Source: Acanthacorydalis orientalis (lineage: Eukaryota > Arthropoda > Insecta > Megaloptera > Corydalidae). From it: a DNA stretch of 64,000 nt. The DNA lies in NCBI GenBank assembly GCA_034766995.1, contig CM068319.1, positions 24,788,459-24,852,458 on the forward strand, given 5' to 3'. The notes below the pieces were generated by a model. That model did no database searches. It was not told where the DNA came from and saw only the letters and a list, made by a program, of their open reading frames with translations. The translations under genes were made by a program, and so were the position numbers. Positions 41,031-54,495 of this stretch are shown piece after piece. Positions within the stretch are counted from its first letter, which is position 1; the number at the start of each line of letters is the position of its first letter.

Positions 41031-42874
41031 TAAATAATTTATTCATATTTTTCTTTGACCATTGGATGCTTCGTCTTTATGTAATTCATGTTAATTTTTA
41101 TGTTTTTTAATTTTTATATTTGTTTTCTAATTGAAAATTAATATTTCAAGTGTTAAAATGTAATTCATTTTATTACACAAACATTTTTTTAAGAAACGCC
41201 AAAATGAAAATGAAAATAGAAAACGTATTTTAATTATTAACATATCGAGAGAGATAGTTTTAAATGAATTAGATAAGTAATCTAATATTTTCAAATAAAG
41301 AAATGTAACTTTTCAAACAACACACGCTGTCTGTTATATTATGGGGTTCGATAAACTGATAAATTTTTTTTCCATGTAGTTCAAAGAACTGTATCCAATT
41401 TGAAGTAATGTAAGAGAGAGAAGAACTTCAATGCCTCTCATTGTACATTTAACATCAATTTGAATTTTAAAATATGGCATTTTCACAGTTAAAACTTGAA
41501 ACATTTATTAATTTTTTTCCTTTTAAGATCTTATTGTATGATATATAATTATTTATATTTAACAATTTTTATTCAATTACGTTTATTGATTTTAATTAAG
41601 AGAAGATTATTATTATTCGGAATTAAATAAAAAAATGTGTTTATATACATTTAATTGAAATATATTTTTTATAAAATTTTGAAAACAAGTTTTAAGCAAT
41701 TCAGCACATGAATTCAAACGATCACAATTTTATTATTAAAGAGAGAAAATATTGCTTGCATATGCAAGAAATTTATTAAAATATATATTGTCAAATCAAA
41801 AATAAATGAGTAAAATGTTAACACAAGAATAGATTTTAAAAAAGAAATTCAACTTAAAAATATTATTTATATATTAACCATACATCAGATAATATAAGAT
41901 TTCAAAAAACAATACACATTAAAATTTAATACTTATTTTAAGCGTTTCTTTTCTTTTCCCCTTTTTTCTTTTTATATGCGTGTATTTATTCATGCTGATT
42001 ATTTATATTCGATAAAATAAATATCAATATATTAGAGAAATAATGAAAAAAAATAGTTTCAGTTAGTAATATGTTTTGAAAAATGTTCAAGAATTGATTA
42101 ATATTTGTGTAATTTTCGATTTTTCATACATTTTTAAGGAAAAATATTGTTGAAAAGATTTTCGGTTTAGTAAATTAATTTGTATTCTTTTGAATCACAG
42201 AAATAAATACTATGAAATTTAATTTGCAGACAAAAATATCATTTAAAGAGCTTGCTTTAAATAGATTTATATCGAAGAATGATTTTAAAATCATGTAAAG
42301 ATATTATTTTAGGATTTTAAAAGGGAATTCTAGTATTTTTTTATGCAGTCGTAAATGACATTTTTGTATTCCGGTATAAAAATAGTAATTTCAATAACGA
42401 TGAAGCATGTAAATTAATTGTTTAAAAAAGATTAAACGAATTTATAAATATCTAAAATATGGATCGAATTTCAAGTTAGGAAATATTCGTTTATTTACTT
42501 ACTGGCTATGTTTTATCTTTTTTTATTTGATATCTTTATGTATTTATTGTTTCATATTTATATGCAGTTACATTTATTCTTGTTTTAGTATAAATTGCAT
42601 GCTTCCTGTATGTTTTATGTATATAAAAAAACTGTGTTATTCTATTTAATTATTTATCTATAGCGTGAAGTAACAGCAGTGTATTTTTGCCAACATTTGA
42701 TAATAAACAGAGTTTTAATACGTGAACGATTTAAAATGTGTTTTAAATGATAACTTATTTTTTTAGTACGTGTAAAAATATGTGAATTGAAAACGAGACG
42801 TTGATCGTAATTATGAAACATACTTATTATTTAAAAAAATATTTATTTGAAAGTAATAAAACAGAACATTTCAA

Positions 42875-45027
42875 ATGAACAATCAACAATCAGGATGTCA
42901 TGTTTGGAACTTGAGTATTGCAAGTGTGCTTATATTGACTTTTTCGAATATTTTTCTAACGGTGCGTCTACTTCACAGTCAAGATTGCCACAATCCAAAC
43001 TCACCGCCGGTGCTTGTATCGGTGAAAGAACCACCGAACGTACAACCTTGCAATCAACATGACCAAGAATGGCAACGAGAGGTGAACGAACCTCTTTACG
43101 TAAACGAAAAATCGTTCAAAAATCAATCAAAATGGTTCGATCCACACCTCGATCTGAAACTCGGTCGATGGGATTCGAAACTGATGTTCAAAATGTATGA
43201 TCATGTGATTGTTGGGAGTAAATTTACAGTCTTATCGGATAAGTACACGGTTTGTTTGGCGACGCAGAGTTCATTAGAAAAATTACATTCCTTAGTACAA
43301 GTCGCGCAACATTGGTCTGGACCAATATCTGCAGCAGTGTTTTCTGCTGGAAACGATGAACTTAATTTACTTTTATTGTACTTGGCCTATCTACGAAAAT
43401 GTCACTGGCAGATCAGAGAGAACGTCAGCTTTCATCTTGCATATCCAAAAGATTATCCTGCAACGAATGTGAACGTTGATTTTAATTATTTGAACCAACT
43501 TAGTTGCAATAAACCGGAAGAAGCACTAAAGAACATTTTGAAACGACGATCGACCGCGACGACAAAATGGCGAGTGAAGAATGCATATCCTCAGAATCAT
43601 TTAAGGAATTTGGCGCGAAAGAATTGCCAGAGTCGTTTTGTATTCTTAACCGATGTTGATATAATACCGAGTTTAACTCTTGCCGAAGGATTAGATCTCT
43701 TTTTAAGAACTGTAACTTGTACTTCAGGAATGTGCGCTTACGTGATACCAACTTATGAACTAGATGAAAGAGTTCGCTTCCCACAAAATAAGACTGACCT
43801 AGTGAGACTTGCCAATAAAGGATTGGCTAGACCATTTCATCATAAAGTATTTATATATAATCAATTCGCAACTAATTTTTCGAGGTGAGTATTCATTCAT
43901 ATTTACATTTTTACTACTTTATCAAATAATTTATAAATAGAACGATGTGATTAAATCGTTTAGTTATAAGTACACTGTTACTAACAGTGTACAAGAGTTG
44001 ACATACATTTTTTAATTTTATTATTATACTATGTATTTCAATATTCATTAGTGTGTTTATGTATACATTTATTTTACATATTATATATTTATTTGCAATG
44101 AATTTAATGCAATCAATATAATTTATAATGATTCATTGATAGAAAAGATTTATAATAAATCGTATATATGTATATATATATATATATTTATGTACATAGT
44201 ATTTCAAAATAAGTCTTAAAAGAATAGAAAAAATCGTTTAAATGTATTTTTCTGATTTGTTTTTCTTGAATTTGATTAACTGGAAACTCAAGTTTCACAA
44301 ATTAATTTTCATTTTATAGATATCACACTTTTTTTTCAAATAAAACACTTAATTATTAATTCTTCATCATTTTGATAACATCTAATGCTCATGTTGACAG
44401 TGATAACATTATCAGGGCGGTATGGAACAAAGAAATCTGGAAATCAAAAATCTGGAATCATCAAAAGGATTTAATTAATGTTAGTTTATTGACAAGTACA
44501 TAAATAATAGTCTTGAATTTTGAGTTGTAATTTTTTAATAATAGTTTATAAAAAATGTCGATGATAAGATTTTTCTTCATAGATAGACTTTCATACAAAA
44601 TATTAGGGCGCATGGCTTATTATTTATGAAATACATTTGAAAAACTAATAATAAATTAATAAATACAAATATTTCCTGATCTTATGCGCAATGATTTTTA
44701 TTTTTAATGTAATGATTGTAAAATATTAATCCTTTTTGAGTTGTTATTACGAAGAATTTTATATATATATATATATATATACATATATGTATATGTGTAT
44801 GTATATGTATGTATATATATATATTAATAAATATATTGGAGTGTACTAAATTATTTTTATTACAAAACATAACAGAGCGGAAAACCAGAAAAATAAACAC
44901 TGTCACATCGTAAAATAAACAACCCAATATTAAGTTAATGTTGTGTAAAGTTATTTTTTTGAATCATTCGTATGATGATTTGTTAGGTCCAATACAAAGG
45001 CAAGTAAATACACTTTATTTATATATG

Positions 45028-45083
<56 letters not shown>

Positions 45084-45457
45084 ATGTGGACATATATACT
45101 TAAGTATAATTGCTTGCTGTTGCGAATTTCGAATTTAATTATAATTCGGGAATTAGTTAGTCATTAAAAGCAATTAATTTGCGTTTGCTACTATATTAAA
45201 AATAGAATTAAAATAATAATGATGGTTTCATGTCAGATGCGTGTGGGTGTATTTGTCATAATTGTTGATTTAGAGCGGGTTTATAAAATTTATCCTATAA
45301 TGGATGTTGATAGCATTCAGAATATGGAAAGTTGTACTTTCCATTAATTGCCTTATGTATAAATGGATGAGTACCTTTAAATATGTAAATATTTACATTA
45401 TATATATATATATATGTATATATATTTCATAATTGTGTTTGTTTACATATTTACATA

Positions 45458-45501
<44 letters not shown>

Positions 45502-46714
45502 CAAAAACTTTTTAGAATAAAAATTCCTTGGTTTTAGTTGTAATTTTACTGAAAAGTAATATAAATTTCATTAAATGAACATTGCTTGTATAAGAACTGA
45601 AAATAATTTATATTTAAATAATTTGTTATTGCATATTTTTTGTGGAACATGGAAAAAAAGAAACAAAAGTAGATAATATACATAAAAAAATAAGTTTTTT
45701 AAAGATGCAGTTGCGCAGTGTAGCTAAATTTATTTTCAAAATGAATTAAGACTTTACATGTTATAAAGTTTAGTTCCATAAAATTGTTCAATCATTAGTC
45801 ATTGTCCATTTTGATAAAAAAATGAATTCCGTCAACATCAGAGCACAAAAATTGGAAATAAGATTTTCTCTTTATGATTTGAAGATGATATAATTGTTCT
45901 AATCCAAATAAGCATTAGCGTATTAAAATGTAGACAATTTAATTGTTTTATGTTTTGAAAAATGGAAACTGTGTGGTGAATATTTATTGGTATATGTTAC
46001 CATTTATTTTTTTTATTTCTATATACTAGTTTAAGTTAAAAGTAGTAAAAATGTTTTCAAAGTATATCAAGAAAAACTGGTGTGTATTTTTTTCCTAGAT
46101 ACTGAAAACAAACTATTCTAATGATGTTTCATTTTTTACAGATGGCAGCAACAACAGCCAGGTGAAGTAGCTCAACAAAAAGTGTACGTTAGTCATCCAG
46201 TTACGAATTTTGAATTTTTATATGAGCCATTTTATGTGGCTCCTGATACAGTACCACCACACGATGAACGATTCGTAGGCTATGGATATACTAGGAACAC
46301 ACAGGTACTTTTTCCACTGCTATAAATGAAAATAATATAGCGTCATCCAACAAACACGCAACCCATAAATTAATTGAATATACTTTTACTAATACGATGA
46401 CAACCTCCATTATATACGTTAAATGAATTCACTTGTTTTTTCATAGTTGTTATTTTTGTTAATTTTTTAGTGTTTGTCGCTGCTTGTGCTAAAAATAATT
46501 TTCATAAGAAAATATTCTATTTTTGTGTTAAATATTGGCGTGTTATAATAAATTAATTCACAAAAATAATATTTACAAAAGTAATGCGTCTGAGTTATCT
46601 ATTTATCTATCTATCTATCTGTCTATCTGTCTATTTATATCTATCTATCTATCTATTTATCTGTTTATCTATTTATCGATATATCTATCTATCTATCTAT
46701 GTATCTATATATAC

Positions 46715-46769
<55 letters not shown>

Positions 46770-47741
46770 AAGAGTTATGGTAAAGTATTAAAGGTGCATG
46801 TAATTGTTCTACTGGTAAAAATATTTTTTCTTAACTAACAAATATACAATAATAGAAATAAAATATGCGATTTCTGAGAAAATTCAGTGTATACACACAG
46901 AGACTTGAATTATATTTGAAACAGGATGATTTTTAAACAGAATCAGTATAGTTGTGGAAGAACACAAACCTTTATAATAATTGAAATCTCGAATATTGAA
47001 ACAAAATACAAATATAGTAATATAAAATAGTAAATAAATGAAAAACAGTTAAATAAAAATTTATCAAGGTGATACAATATCAGAATATGTAAAAATATGA
47101 AAATAAATAGAAAAAGATCACGTTTTGTTTATTTTTTTGGATACTGTTTAAGCCATGCGATTTAAAAAAATTAAATTGATTAGTATGTGTTTTTTGGATA
47201 GGGTATAATAATATTTTTGTTTGTTTATTTATTCCAAACTGTTTATTTCTATCTTGTATTGTGACTTTCCGTAATTTGATTTTATTGATTATGAAAAATA
47301 TATTCAATAAAATAAAATTATATTTATAAAGGAAACGAATTATTTACTTGAATTTCAATTATTAACATGAAAAACTATAAAGTTTGAAAGACATTTTTTA
47401 CTGCTATATGTTATATTTAAAGTGACATGTGTAAGTACATTTTGTTTAAATTGATTTTTAATATTTTAATGCTTGTTTAATAAAGGAAAATAAATTTAGT
47501 TATATATTCATGAATATAAAACTTGCACTTAAAATGTAAATGAATATATATGCATACCTATATATACAATTGCGTGTTTTAGAATGAGTGTTTATACCGT
47601 ATTTCCTGAACTTGAAGCTTCCTAGTCTAATTCTTTAATTATTCATAGTGAAATAATGGATTACTTAAATATGTGCGTTTGTACGTGTTAAATTAGATGA
47701 CAAACGAAACAACTCTGACATAAAGGTACATTACACACACG

Positions 47742-47816
<75 letters not shown>

Positions 47817-49612
47817 GCGTATTTCTAGAATGTCATCTATTTCTACATTTATACATTATTCAATCATATCGCAATGAAGCTTTTGAATAGAAAACGAATA
47901 CATTTTTTTTTATATAAAGGAAAAATTGATACGAATCTGTTTAAAATAATGGCATTATCTTAAATCTATAATGATTATTTGCTGAAAATTTGTTGATTTG
48001 TGTTAGTAAACTCTTTTATTTATGTGTTATTTTGCAGTTATATTCATGTTATTAAGCATTTTTTTAAAGAATGAAAATTGAAAATAAAATTTTGTTGGAT
48101 TTATTATTTGATTGCGTCATACAATATTTACTTATTAATATACAATCATGAAAATTGTTATTGTGATTAATGTATGCGTGACATTTTTTATTTTTAGATA
48201 TGGACAATTTAAACCCCTCAATATGCTTTAAAAAACACGTTATGCATCAAGCATGTGTATAGAAAGTCGGTTGTAATCTTTTTATTAGCACAGTTTCAAA
48301 TAAAAAATTAGTATACAGATATTTATATATTGTCTTAAGTCGTTAATTGGTGGTATGTACATATCTATGATCTAGAGATTAGAATGTTAATAAACACAAA
48401 TTAAGTTCAATTATTAAATTAAAATATGAATTTTATAGCCGATGGAAGAGGTTAAGAAAATTAGTAACTTTTCTTTTAAAAAAGTATTCATTACTTTAAT
48501 ACACAATTGTGATTATTTTATTTTTCTGTTTCGAGATCTATTTCTCTCACACACACACTTTATATACATGTAATAATCGGTCAGTTTTTGAATATTAACT
48601 GTTGGATATATAATAGATTATATTTTTTTTCAATTTGATTGACAGTGTATTTTGTCTATATGTGTCTAATGAATTTTTTATCATATCTTGTTTATGATTG
48701 TTGAAAAGTGTTATAAAATCCTAAATCCATTAAATTCGAATTGACTCAATCTAAGATTTGCTGTATTTTATTGAAAAAATAGTCATGAATAATTGTTTTC
48801 TTCAATAAAGCAAATATTAAATTTAACGAAATCCAAATTTATGAATTTACGGTTTCATAAAATTTTTTGATACTCTTTCATTATTTCCTTGTTGATATTT
48901 CTTCATAATGGATTGAATGATATGTCAGTATGTATTTATCAAATTATATGAAGAAATCCGTGAAAATGAGGAAGAAAGTCCATCCGTTTGTTATTAAAAT
49001 CAAACTGTTCGAATTAATATCTAATTTAATCGATTTTATAATGTCTTGCCCCAATATCCTGATCATAATATACACTTGAATTACGTCTTTTCCCTAAATT
49101 TGAAGTAAACATTAAATTTCCAAAACATAATTAAAAGTAGATTCTAGTTTTCAAGTAAATTAGTCGCCCGAAATCTATGCTATTCAACCTTGAACTTCAT
49201 TATCAGATATTGTCCGAATCTTGCTAGAACTGAAATAAACATGGAATAGGAACGGTGATTTCTTTTTTGAATAGAGTACAGAACTTTTTTCTTGTTAAAA
49301 AAAGGATGAGTAATTTAGATTTAATAGATATTCGCCAGTACTAGACATCTCTCCAGCCCAATTGAGTTTGTTAATTCGAGTTCGTCGAGGTTACATTGAA
49401 TGTCTAGATCTCTTCCATTTCTAAACGTTTACTTTTTTATTACTTGTAACTCCTGATCGTTTCTGTATTTATTCAATTTTTCTTCCATATTCTCATAATT
49501 TCATCCACACATCTATAATGTATTTCACTTAAAATTTATATACGGCTTGTCTGTTCGAAGTCCCTAAATTATTTCAGCATTCGAAACCAATGCATAATTT
49601 CACACTTGAGAA

Positions 49613-49647
<35 letters not shown>

Positions 49648-49664
49648 CATACATATATATATAT

Positions 49665-49711
<47 letters not shown>

Positions 49712-49976
49712 CACTAAATTATTCACAATTTAGAAAGTTCGTAAAACTTCGATTTTTATATGAAGTTTGTTTTTAAGAGAAAAAATTTGTAATATAAAAT
49801 GGAAACTATAAAGAAGGTATATAGGTATTAAATGTAGTATTTAATATTATAGATGATAATAACATTTCTGAAATAGTGCCAAAACAATTAAACTGCAAAG
49901 ATAATTTTCATATTTTTGTTGACGTTTTTTACAAGTAAACTTAGAATAGTTTTATACTTTGTTTTTTAATTTTATA

Positions 49977-50027
<51 letters not shown>

Positions 50028-51102
50028 GTATATTTGGTCTTACTAGTTTAGTTATCAATTTGATTAAGTCATATTTAACGTTAAATACAAAATGTCATTC
50101 AAATAAATTATTTTTTATCGATTTAATTCTAGAAGAATATTTTTATATAAGAAAATGAAAATTGCTTGTTATGTAAAATAATTAGATAAATCATATCTGA
50201 TTATATTTATTCAAAGATGAATGATTATTAATGCACAATCAATTAAAAATCTGTGTTTACAACAATATTATCGTTCATTATGTAAATGCTTTTTCGGTAC
50301 TCTTTATTTCAATCTTGATAGGACTGGAAATTAATCTAAATAAAAGATATTGTAGTCTTTTGTTGAATACAGAAGGTCTATTTATATCGAGACATCCGGT
50401 ATATGGATACGTGCAGGCGTGAGTACGTGCTTTGCTTGCGCGAATTTTTTTTTTATATATGTATACATGAAACGTTTAAAAGCAGTAGATATATTTTAGT
50501 TTAGTGAACAAACATGTATTAAAAATTTTGTTCGTCACATCGTCAAGTTTTCTGTAATTATTTTATATACTTTTTTATAATATACCTTTATGTGTTTATT
50601 TAATAATTTAATTTTTTTTTGAGCATGTACTTTATTACTTTTACATATTTTGCGAATTTAAAATGTCTTGACAATTTTACACATACATAAAAAAATATAT
50701 ATTTATACGTATATATACATTTTATTTGATGTTATTTTTATAAAAGTGATTAATTTAATTGATTTTGTAACATGCGAGGAGATTTTTGTAACTTAATTCA
50801 TAAATCTGTTCTATTATACTTTTTTGACTGACTGTTGTTCATTCCAGGTGTATGAAATGTATGTAGCTGGTTATGAATTTTTCGTGCTTTCTCCGATTTT
50901 CACGTGTCATTGGGGCTTACAGTTAAAAAGATCAAGACCTCCGTGGCGCGAAAGACAAAACTCGCTGAACAGACGTCATTTTGAAGTATTTAAACGTGAA
51001 GTGTTTGCCCGTTACCATAAAGATCCGTTAAACATGATAAATATGAAAAAACAGAGAAGTCAACAATTAGTGAATGGTGGTCAAATTAAGAATATTGTGT
51101 AA
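42875..51102 (+). CDS. B4GAT1: GT49 glycosyltransferase, beta-1,4-glucuronyltransferase 1-like
   Basis: Three exons (42875-43884, 46142-46304, 50848-51102) with GT-AG borders and phases 2 and 0, encoding 475 residues. Vertebrate B4GAT1 is a Golgi type II enzyme that adds the glucuronic acid primer for matriglycan on alpha-dystroglycan. The short cytosolic tail is followed by one hydrophobic anchor (about residues 11-33, [17 protein letters not shown]). The metal-binding DxD is in [10 protein letters not shown] (D260, D262). NFSRW, the WEPFYV-type block [22 protein letters not shown] and the [16 protein letters not shown] block follow the family order. The start is the first in-frame ATG before the anchor. 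The first intron is 2.3 kb and the second 4.5 kb. The family is secure. Exact acceptor or donor specificity is inferred from similarity to B4GAT1 rather than LARGE, whose GT8 domain is absent. Confidence 0.9.
44759..44824. repeat. Compound AT/GTAT array
   Basis: AT units mixed with GTATGTAT units in GT49 intron 1. Confidence 0.95.
45029..45081. repeat. (AT)n microsatellite
   Basis: About 25 AT units. Confidence 0.97.
45460..45500. repeat. (TA)n microsatellite
   Basis: About 20 TA units. Confidence 0.97.
46596..46768. repeat. Compound (TATC)n(AT)n array
   Basis: About 110 bp of TATC/TGTC/TTTATC tetramers followed by about 60 bp of AT units. It is the only long tetranucleotide array in the window. 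Confidence 0.97.
47733..47814. repeat. Compound (AC)n(AT)n microsatellite
   Basis: ACACAC, GT, then about 36 AT units. Confidence 0.97.
49180..49510 (-). mobile_element. Possible degraded LINE reverse-transcriptase C-terminal fragment
   Basis: On the minus strand around 49340-49390 a frame reads [13 protein letters not shown]. This resembles the RIRRLRWAGHVxRM block at the end of many non-LTR reverse transcriptases. Flanking frames are full of stops and no other domain is recognised, so confidence is low. Confidence 0.25.
49616..49712. repeat. (AT)n array with CATA interruptions
   Basis: Three AT tracts separated by ACATACATAC-type spacers. Confidence 0.97.
49979..50023. repeat. (AT)n microsatellite
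   Basis: About 22 AT units. Confidence 0.97.
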
Positions 51103-51351
51103 CGTCTTTTTGTTTCTTCCACTATAATAAAAAAGTCAGTACGAATTATGCACCATATTTGTTTCATAAACTGCAATTGTAAAACAGTAAGTACACGTTA
51201 GTTAAATATGTAGACATATACATTATAAAATCACGAAAACAATTCGTTCATTATGTGTGCCAATTTCGTAGAATGACATTTTTGATTTAATCGATTTTTC
51301 AATTATCGATTCTTATTTTGGCTGTTCCTTGAGAATAAATTTTGTATTTAA

Positions 51352-51357
51352 AATAAA
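51352..51357 (+). promoter_or_regulatory. GT49 gene poly(A) signal (candidate)
   Basis: AATAAA about 250 bp after the stop. Two other hexamers, at 51126-51131 and 51334-51339, are also possible, so alternative 3' ends cannot be excluded. Confidence 0.35.
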
Positions 51358-51701
51358 ATTTAATTGTGGTGTGTATACAAAAATACACATTGATAATAGT
51401 AAATTGTCAGAGCTTAAATTGATAAGGGTTTTAAGGGCTTTATCGTGGAAAAAGAATTTTGTCAAGTCTATAAATAAGTAATTTCAATAACGAGCTCCTT
51501 TTTATACGTGTTTTGTATAAAAATATAAAAAATAAATTTAAATACTAATCCCTTAAGAATATTTTTGGAAGTATAGATAAAATAAACTTATTAACAAAAT
51601 ATAATTTTCTTCCCCTATTTTTTATAAATATAATCTACATTTAGAGCAAATTATATGTAATAAATCTAAACACATAGTTTTATATAAGTATAAATGCAAG
51701 C

Positions 51702-51703
<2 letters not shown>

Positions 51704-51737
<34 letters not shown>

Positions 51738-51760
51738 TATATACATACATATATATATAT

Positions 51761-51793
<33 letters not shown>

Positions 51794-51795
51794 TA
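51704..51795. repeat. (AT)n array with ACAT interruptions
   Basis: AT tracts interspersed with GTACAT and ACATAC units. Confidence 0.97.
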
Positions 51796-52421
51796 AGCTT
51801 GTTTGAATAAAGTTTTATTTTTGCAAAAAATGATTAGGATCGTGTTAGAATAAACGCTAATGCTAAAATAAAAAATAAAATTATAGTTTTTTTAATTTAA
51901 AATAAGTATAACAATTTTATGGCAGCAAATTAAATGATGGAATTTATTTAGACAATTTATTTAAAAACTGGTTTTTAAGAGTTTTAAATACATTTATAAA
52001 AATAAAAATAATTTGAAAATGAAAATGATAGAAGCATTTTTAGAGTTAACTGAATAATTTCTTAATTTTATTGAAATATTTTGCTCAAGGATTTATAAAT
52101 AAAGTGCTCAATTGTACGATTAGTACGCAGATTTAGTTTACATTCTTTTAAGAAAACTAATATTTTTATTGCATTTTAAAAGTATTCACTGTAAAAAAGA
52201 TTTATTTAGAAAGTTTTGCATATAAGGTCTATATGGCAATAAATCTGATAAGCGATTGTAAAAAACGTTTCAAATTTAGCCGAAACTCATGTTTACGTGA
52301 TTTTATGATTACACTTCAAAAGCTTTATTAAATTCTTATTTTTTTTGTATGAACTTTTGTCTCAGCGAAGAATTTACAGAAACAAATGCAACTATGATAA
52401 TTTTTAATTATCTAATTTATG

Positions 52422-52452
52422 TTCTCTCTCTCTCTCTATATATATATATATT
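52422..52452. repeat. Compound (CT)n(AT)n microsatellite
   Basis: CT units pass directly into TA units. Confidence 0.95.
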
Positions 52453-52762
52453 AATTTTTTATATTTTATACTTTATTTTAAAATTAATCCAATATAATTG
52501 ATCATATGAAAAAGGGTTTTGATACTCAGTTTTATTTCATCGAAGCAATAATTAAAATGAATGATAATTGATAAGAAAAATATTTTTTTAATAAAATTAT
52601 GTACTTTTCGAATTTTCAGGATTATTTTAATAACTTATTTTTTTTAAATATTTGTTTCCTTATAGGGAAATGAATGTATGACCGTAAGATTAAATGTAAT
52701 ATTATGGAGATATATATTTTAAACATTTTTTTACTCTATATAAAACGTCCTTCTATTGAACA

Positions 52763-52763
52763 T

Positions 52764-52833
<70 letters not shown>
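52763..52833. repeat. (AT)n microsatellite
   Basis: About 33 AT units with one GT. Confidence 0.97.
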
Positions 52834-53204
52834 CTTATCTATAATATTTCATTAGATAATTAGCATTGATGTACCAGCACCGATAAGTTTATGTTCGATG
52901 TGTGTATGGCTTTTTATGTACAACGTCCGAAGATTTATATTTTTTATGTTTGGTTTAAAATTTTGAACAAGTTAAAAATATTTTTTTAAAGTTCAAATTA
53001 TAAAAAAGTTAAAGTTTATTTAATGATCTTGATAAAAATATATCGATAACTTTTGAATAATTTTGAGATTTAAAGGTAGTGTATTTTTATTTTACAGTTC
53101 TTTTCTACATTCATTTTTATATTTTTATAAATATTTTTATTTGATCCGACTAAATATGTGAGCTATGTATAAAACAATACGATATTTATAATATTACATA
53201 TTAA

Positions 53205-53340
53205 GATACACGCAGCTAAAACGGAACTCGGTTACAGCATACGGCTATAACGAGTAAGTTTTTATACGGATATTGGTTTATGCTTATTTCACTAGAAGTC
53301 TTTACTTTTATAACGAGCTCGTTTCACTGGTGTATCAAGT
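53205..53340 (-). mobile_element. Possible pogo/Tigger-like DNA transposon fragment
   Basis: The minus strand begins CCAGTGAAACGAGCTCGTTA and the block repeats TATAACGAG and AACTCGGTTA motifs. This matches the CAGTNNAACCTCGTTATAACGA style of pogo-family termini in animals. No transposase is present. It would be a short non-autonomous or decayed copy. Confidence 0.35.
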
Positions 53341-54374
53341 AAAAATGATCTCTATAAATTTTATTATTTGTTTATTTAGTGGCAGCTCTTAACACCTCAC
53401 TTCATCTACATTTTTTGAAAAACTGTAGAATATAATTGTTCAAAAACAATACACATGTTTGTATATGTTTGTCTCTATTATCATTATTACTTCAATTAAA
53501 GATTTTTATTAATTAAAGCATAAAATGTATTTGCAGCTTAAATAAAATGATGAAAATATTTATATTGTTTCTAGCTACTAACGGACGTTCATTAAAATTT
53601 TACATTTCCATGTTATTTGATAAGTGTATTGATTTCTAACAACGACTATATTATGAAGATTTATGTAGAAGATAATATCTTGATGACATTTTCCTGTCAA
53701 TGATATAAAGAGTAATGGTTATAAAGAGTAATATAGTTGATCCCATAATGCGATTTAATTGATATCTTCGATTTTGATTTCATGATCAAAATTTAATGTT
53801 TGCAATTTAATTTCTTATCTGTCTATATAAAAATAAAACTCTTTATATTGATTTCTTTCTAAATGCATTATTATTTCAAACAATGTATTGTCTACTTGTC
53901 TGAAATTTATTCTGTATATCTAATTTCAATTAAACGTTGTTAATTAATATCCTGATGAAATAAATCTTAAATATATTAAAATTTCAAATTAGTCACTGAA
54001 TCTAAACGATTTATAACTATGTCGAGATTAACAAATAGCAAATTAACTTTCATTCAAAGTTGACATTAAAAAAATATTTTTTGGTTAATCGTGTAACTAA
54101 ATCATATTTTTATTTAGTATGAAAATTCAATTAGAATTCACTAATTTATGTGGAAATTAAAAATATACTAAACTATGAAGCAGTTAACATTTGGATTAAG
54201 TGTCTTGTAAGTCGTTATAATATCCTATTGTTTTCATTTGTGAAGAGTGTATGTAATAAATAATTGTTTTTAAATCTGATTGTCTGTGGTCGAATGGTGA
54301 AATGAAAAAGATTTTTTTAAAAAAATTATACGTAATAAATATTGCCTGCAGTTCTACGCGAATTCTGTAGGCCA

Positions 54375-54495
54375 AGTGTGAGTTCGTTTCTTCTACAATC
54401 AAATTCGACTTTCGTCATCTTCAGGTAGATCCTAAATTGTTTAAGATTTTTCTGAAGATGATCCAAATCTGTCGTACAATAAACGAACTCATGTT
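54375..54495. repeat. Palindromic MITE-like repeat, copy B
   Basis: The left arm GAGTTCGTTTCTTCTAC continues to CGTCATCTTCAGGTAGAT. The right arm runs from TCTGAAGATGAT to GTACAATAAACGAACTCAT and is its imperfect reverse complement. It is a full copy of the family. Confidence 0.75.

Larger units (their letters stand above)
40130..42874. other. AT-rich stretch upstream of the GT49 gene
   Basis: No coding feature is seen. It may be a 5'-UTR intron if transcription starts at the 40.0-kb island. Arrays occur at 40465-40513 and 40964-41030. Confidence 0.5.
43885..46141 (+). other. GT49 gene intron 1
   Basis: GTGAGT donor at 43885 and TTTTTTACAG acceptor ending at 46141. It contains arrays at 44162, 44759, 45029, 45399 and 45460 and nothing else recognised. 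Confidence 0.8.
46305..50847 (+). other. GT49 gene intron 2
   Basis: A 4.5-kb intron with a GTACTT donor and ATTCCAG acceptor. It includes a 170-bp TATC/AT compound array (46596-46768), AT arrays at 47733, 49616 and 49979, and a possible LINE remnant near 49.2-49.5 kb. Confidence 0.75.

Noticed and set aside
42847..43062. Second frame at the start of the GT49 gene
   Set aside because: It overlaps the conserved frame, has no membrane anchor and stops early.
46596..46768. Regular TATC repeats as a CRISPR-like array
   Set aside because: Plain tetranucleotide microsatellite without spacers.
50231..50422. Open frame in GT49 intron 2 ending ...GYVQA, followed by GTGAGT
   Set aside because: It has no similarity to the expected B4GAT1 sequence, and the 46304/50848 junction already joins conserved blocks without a gap.
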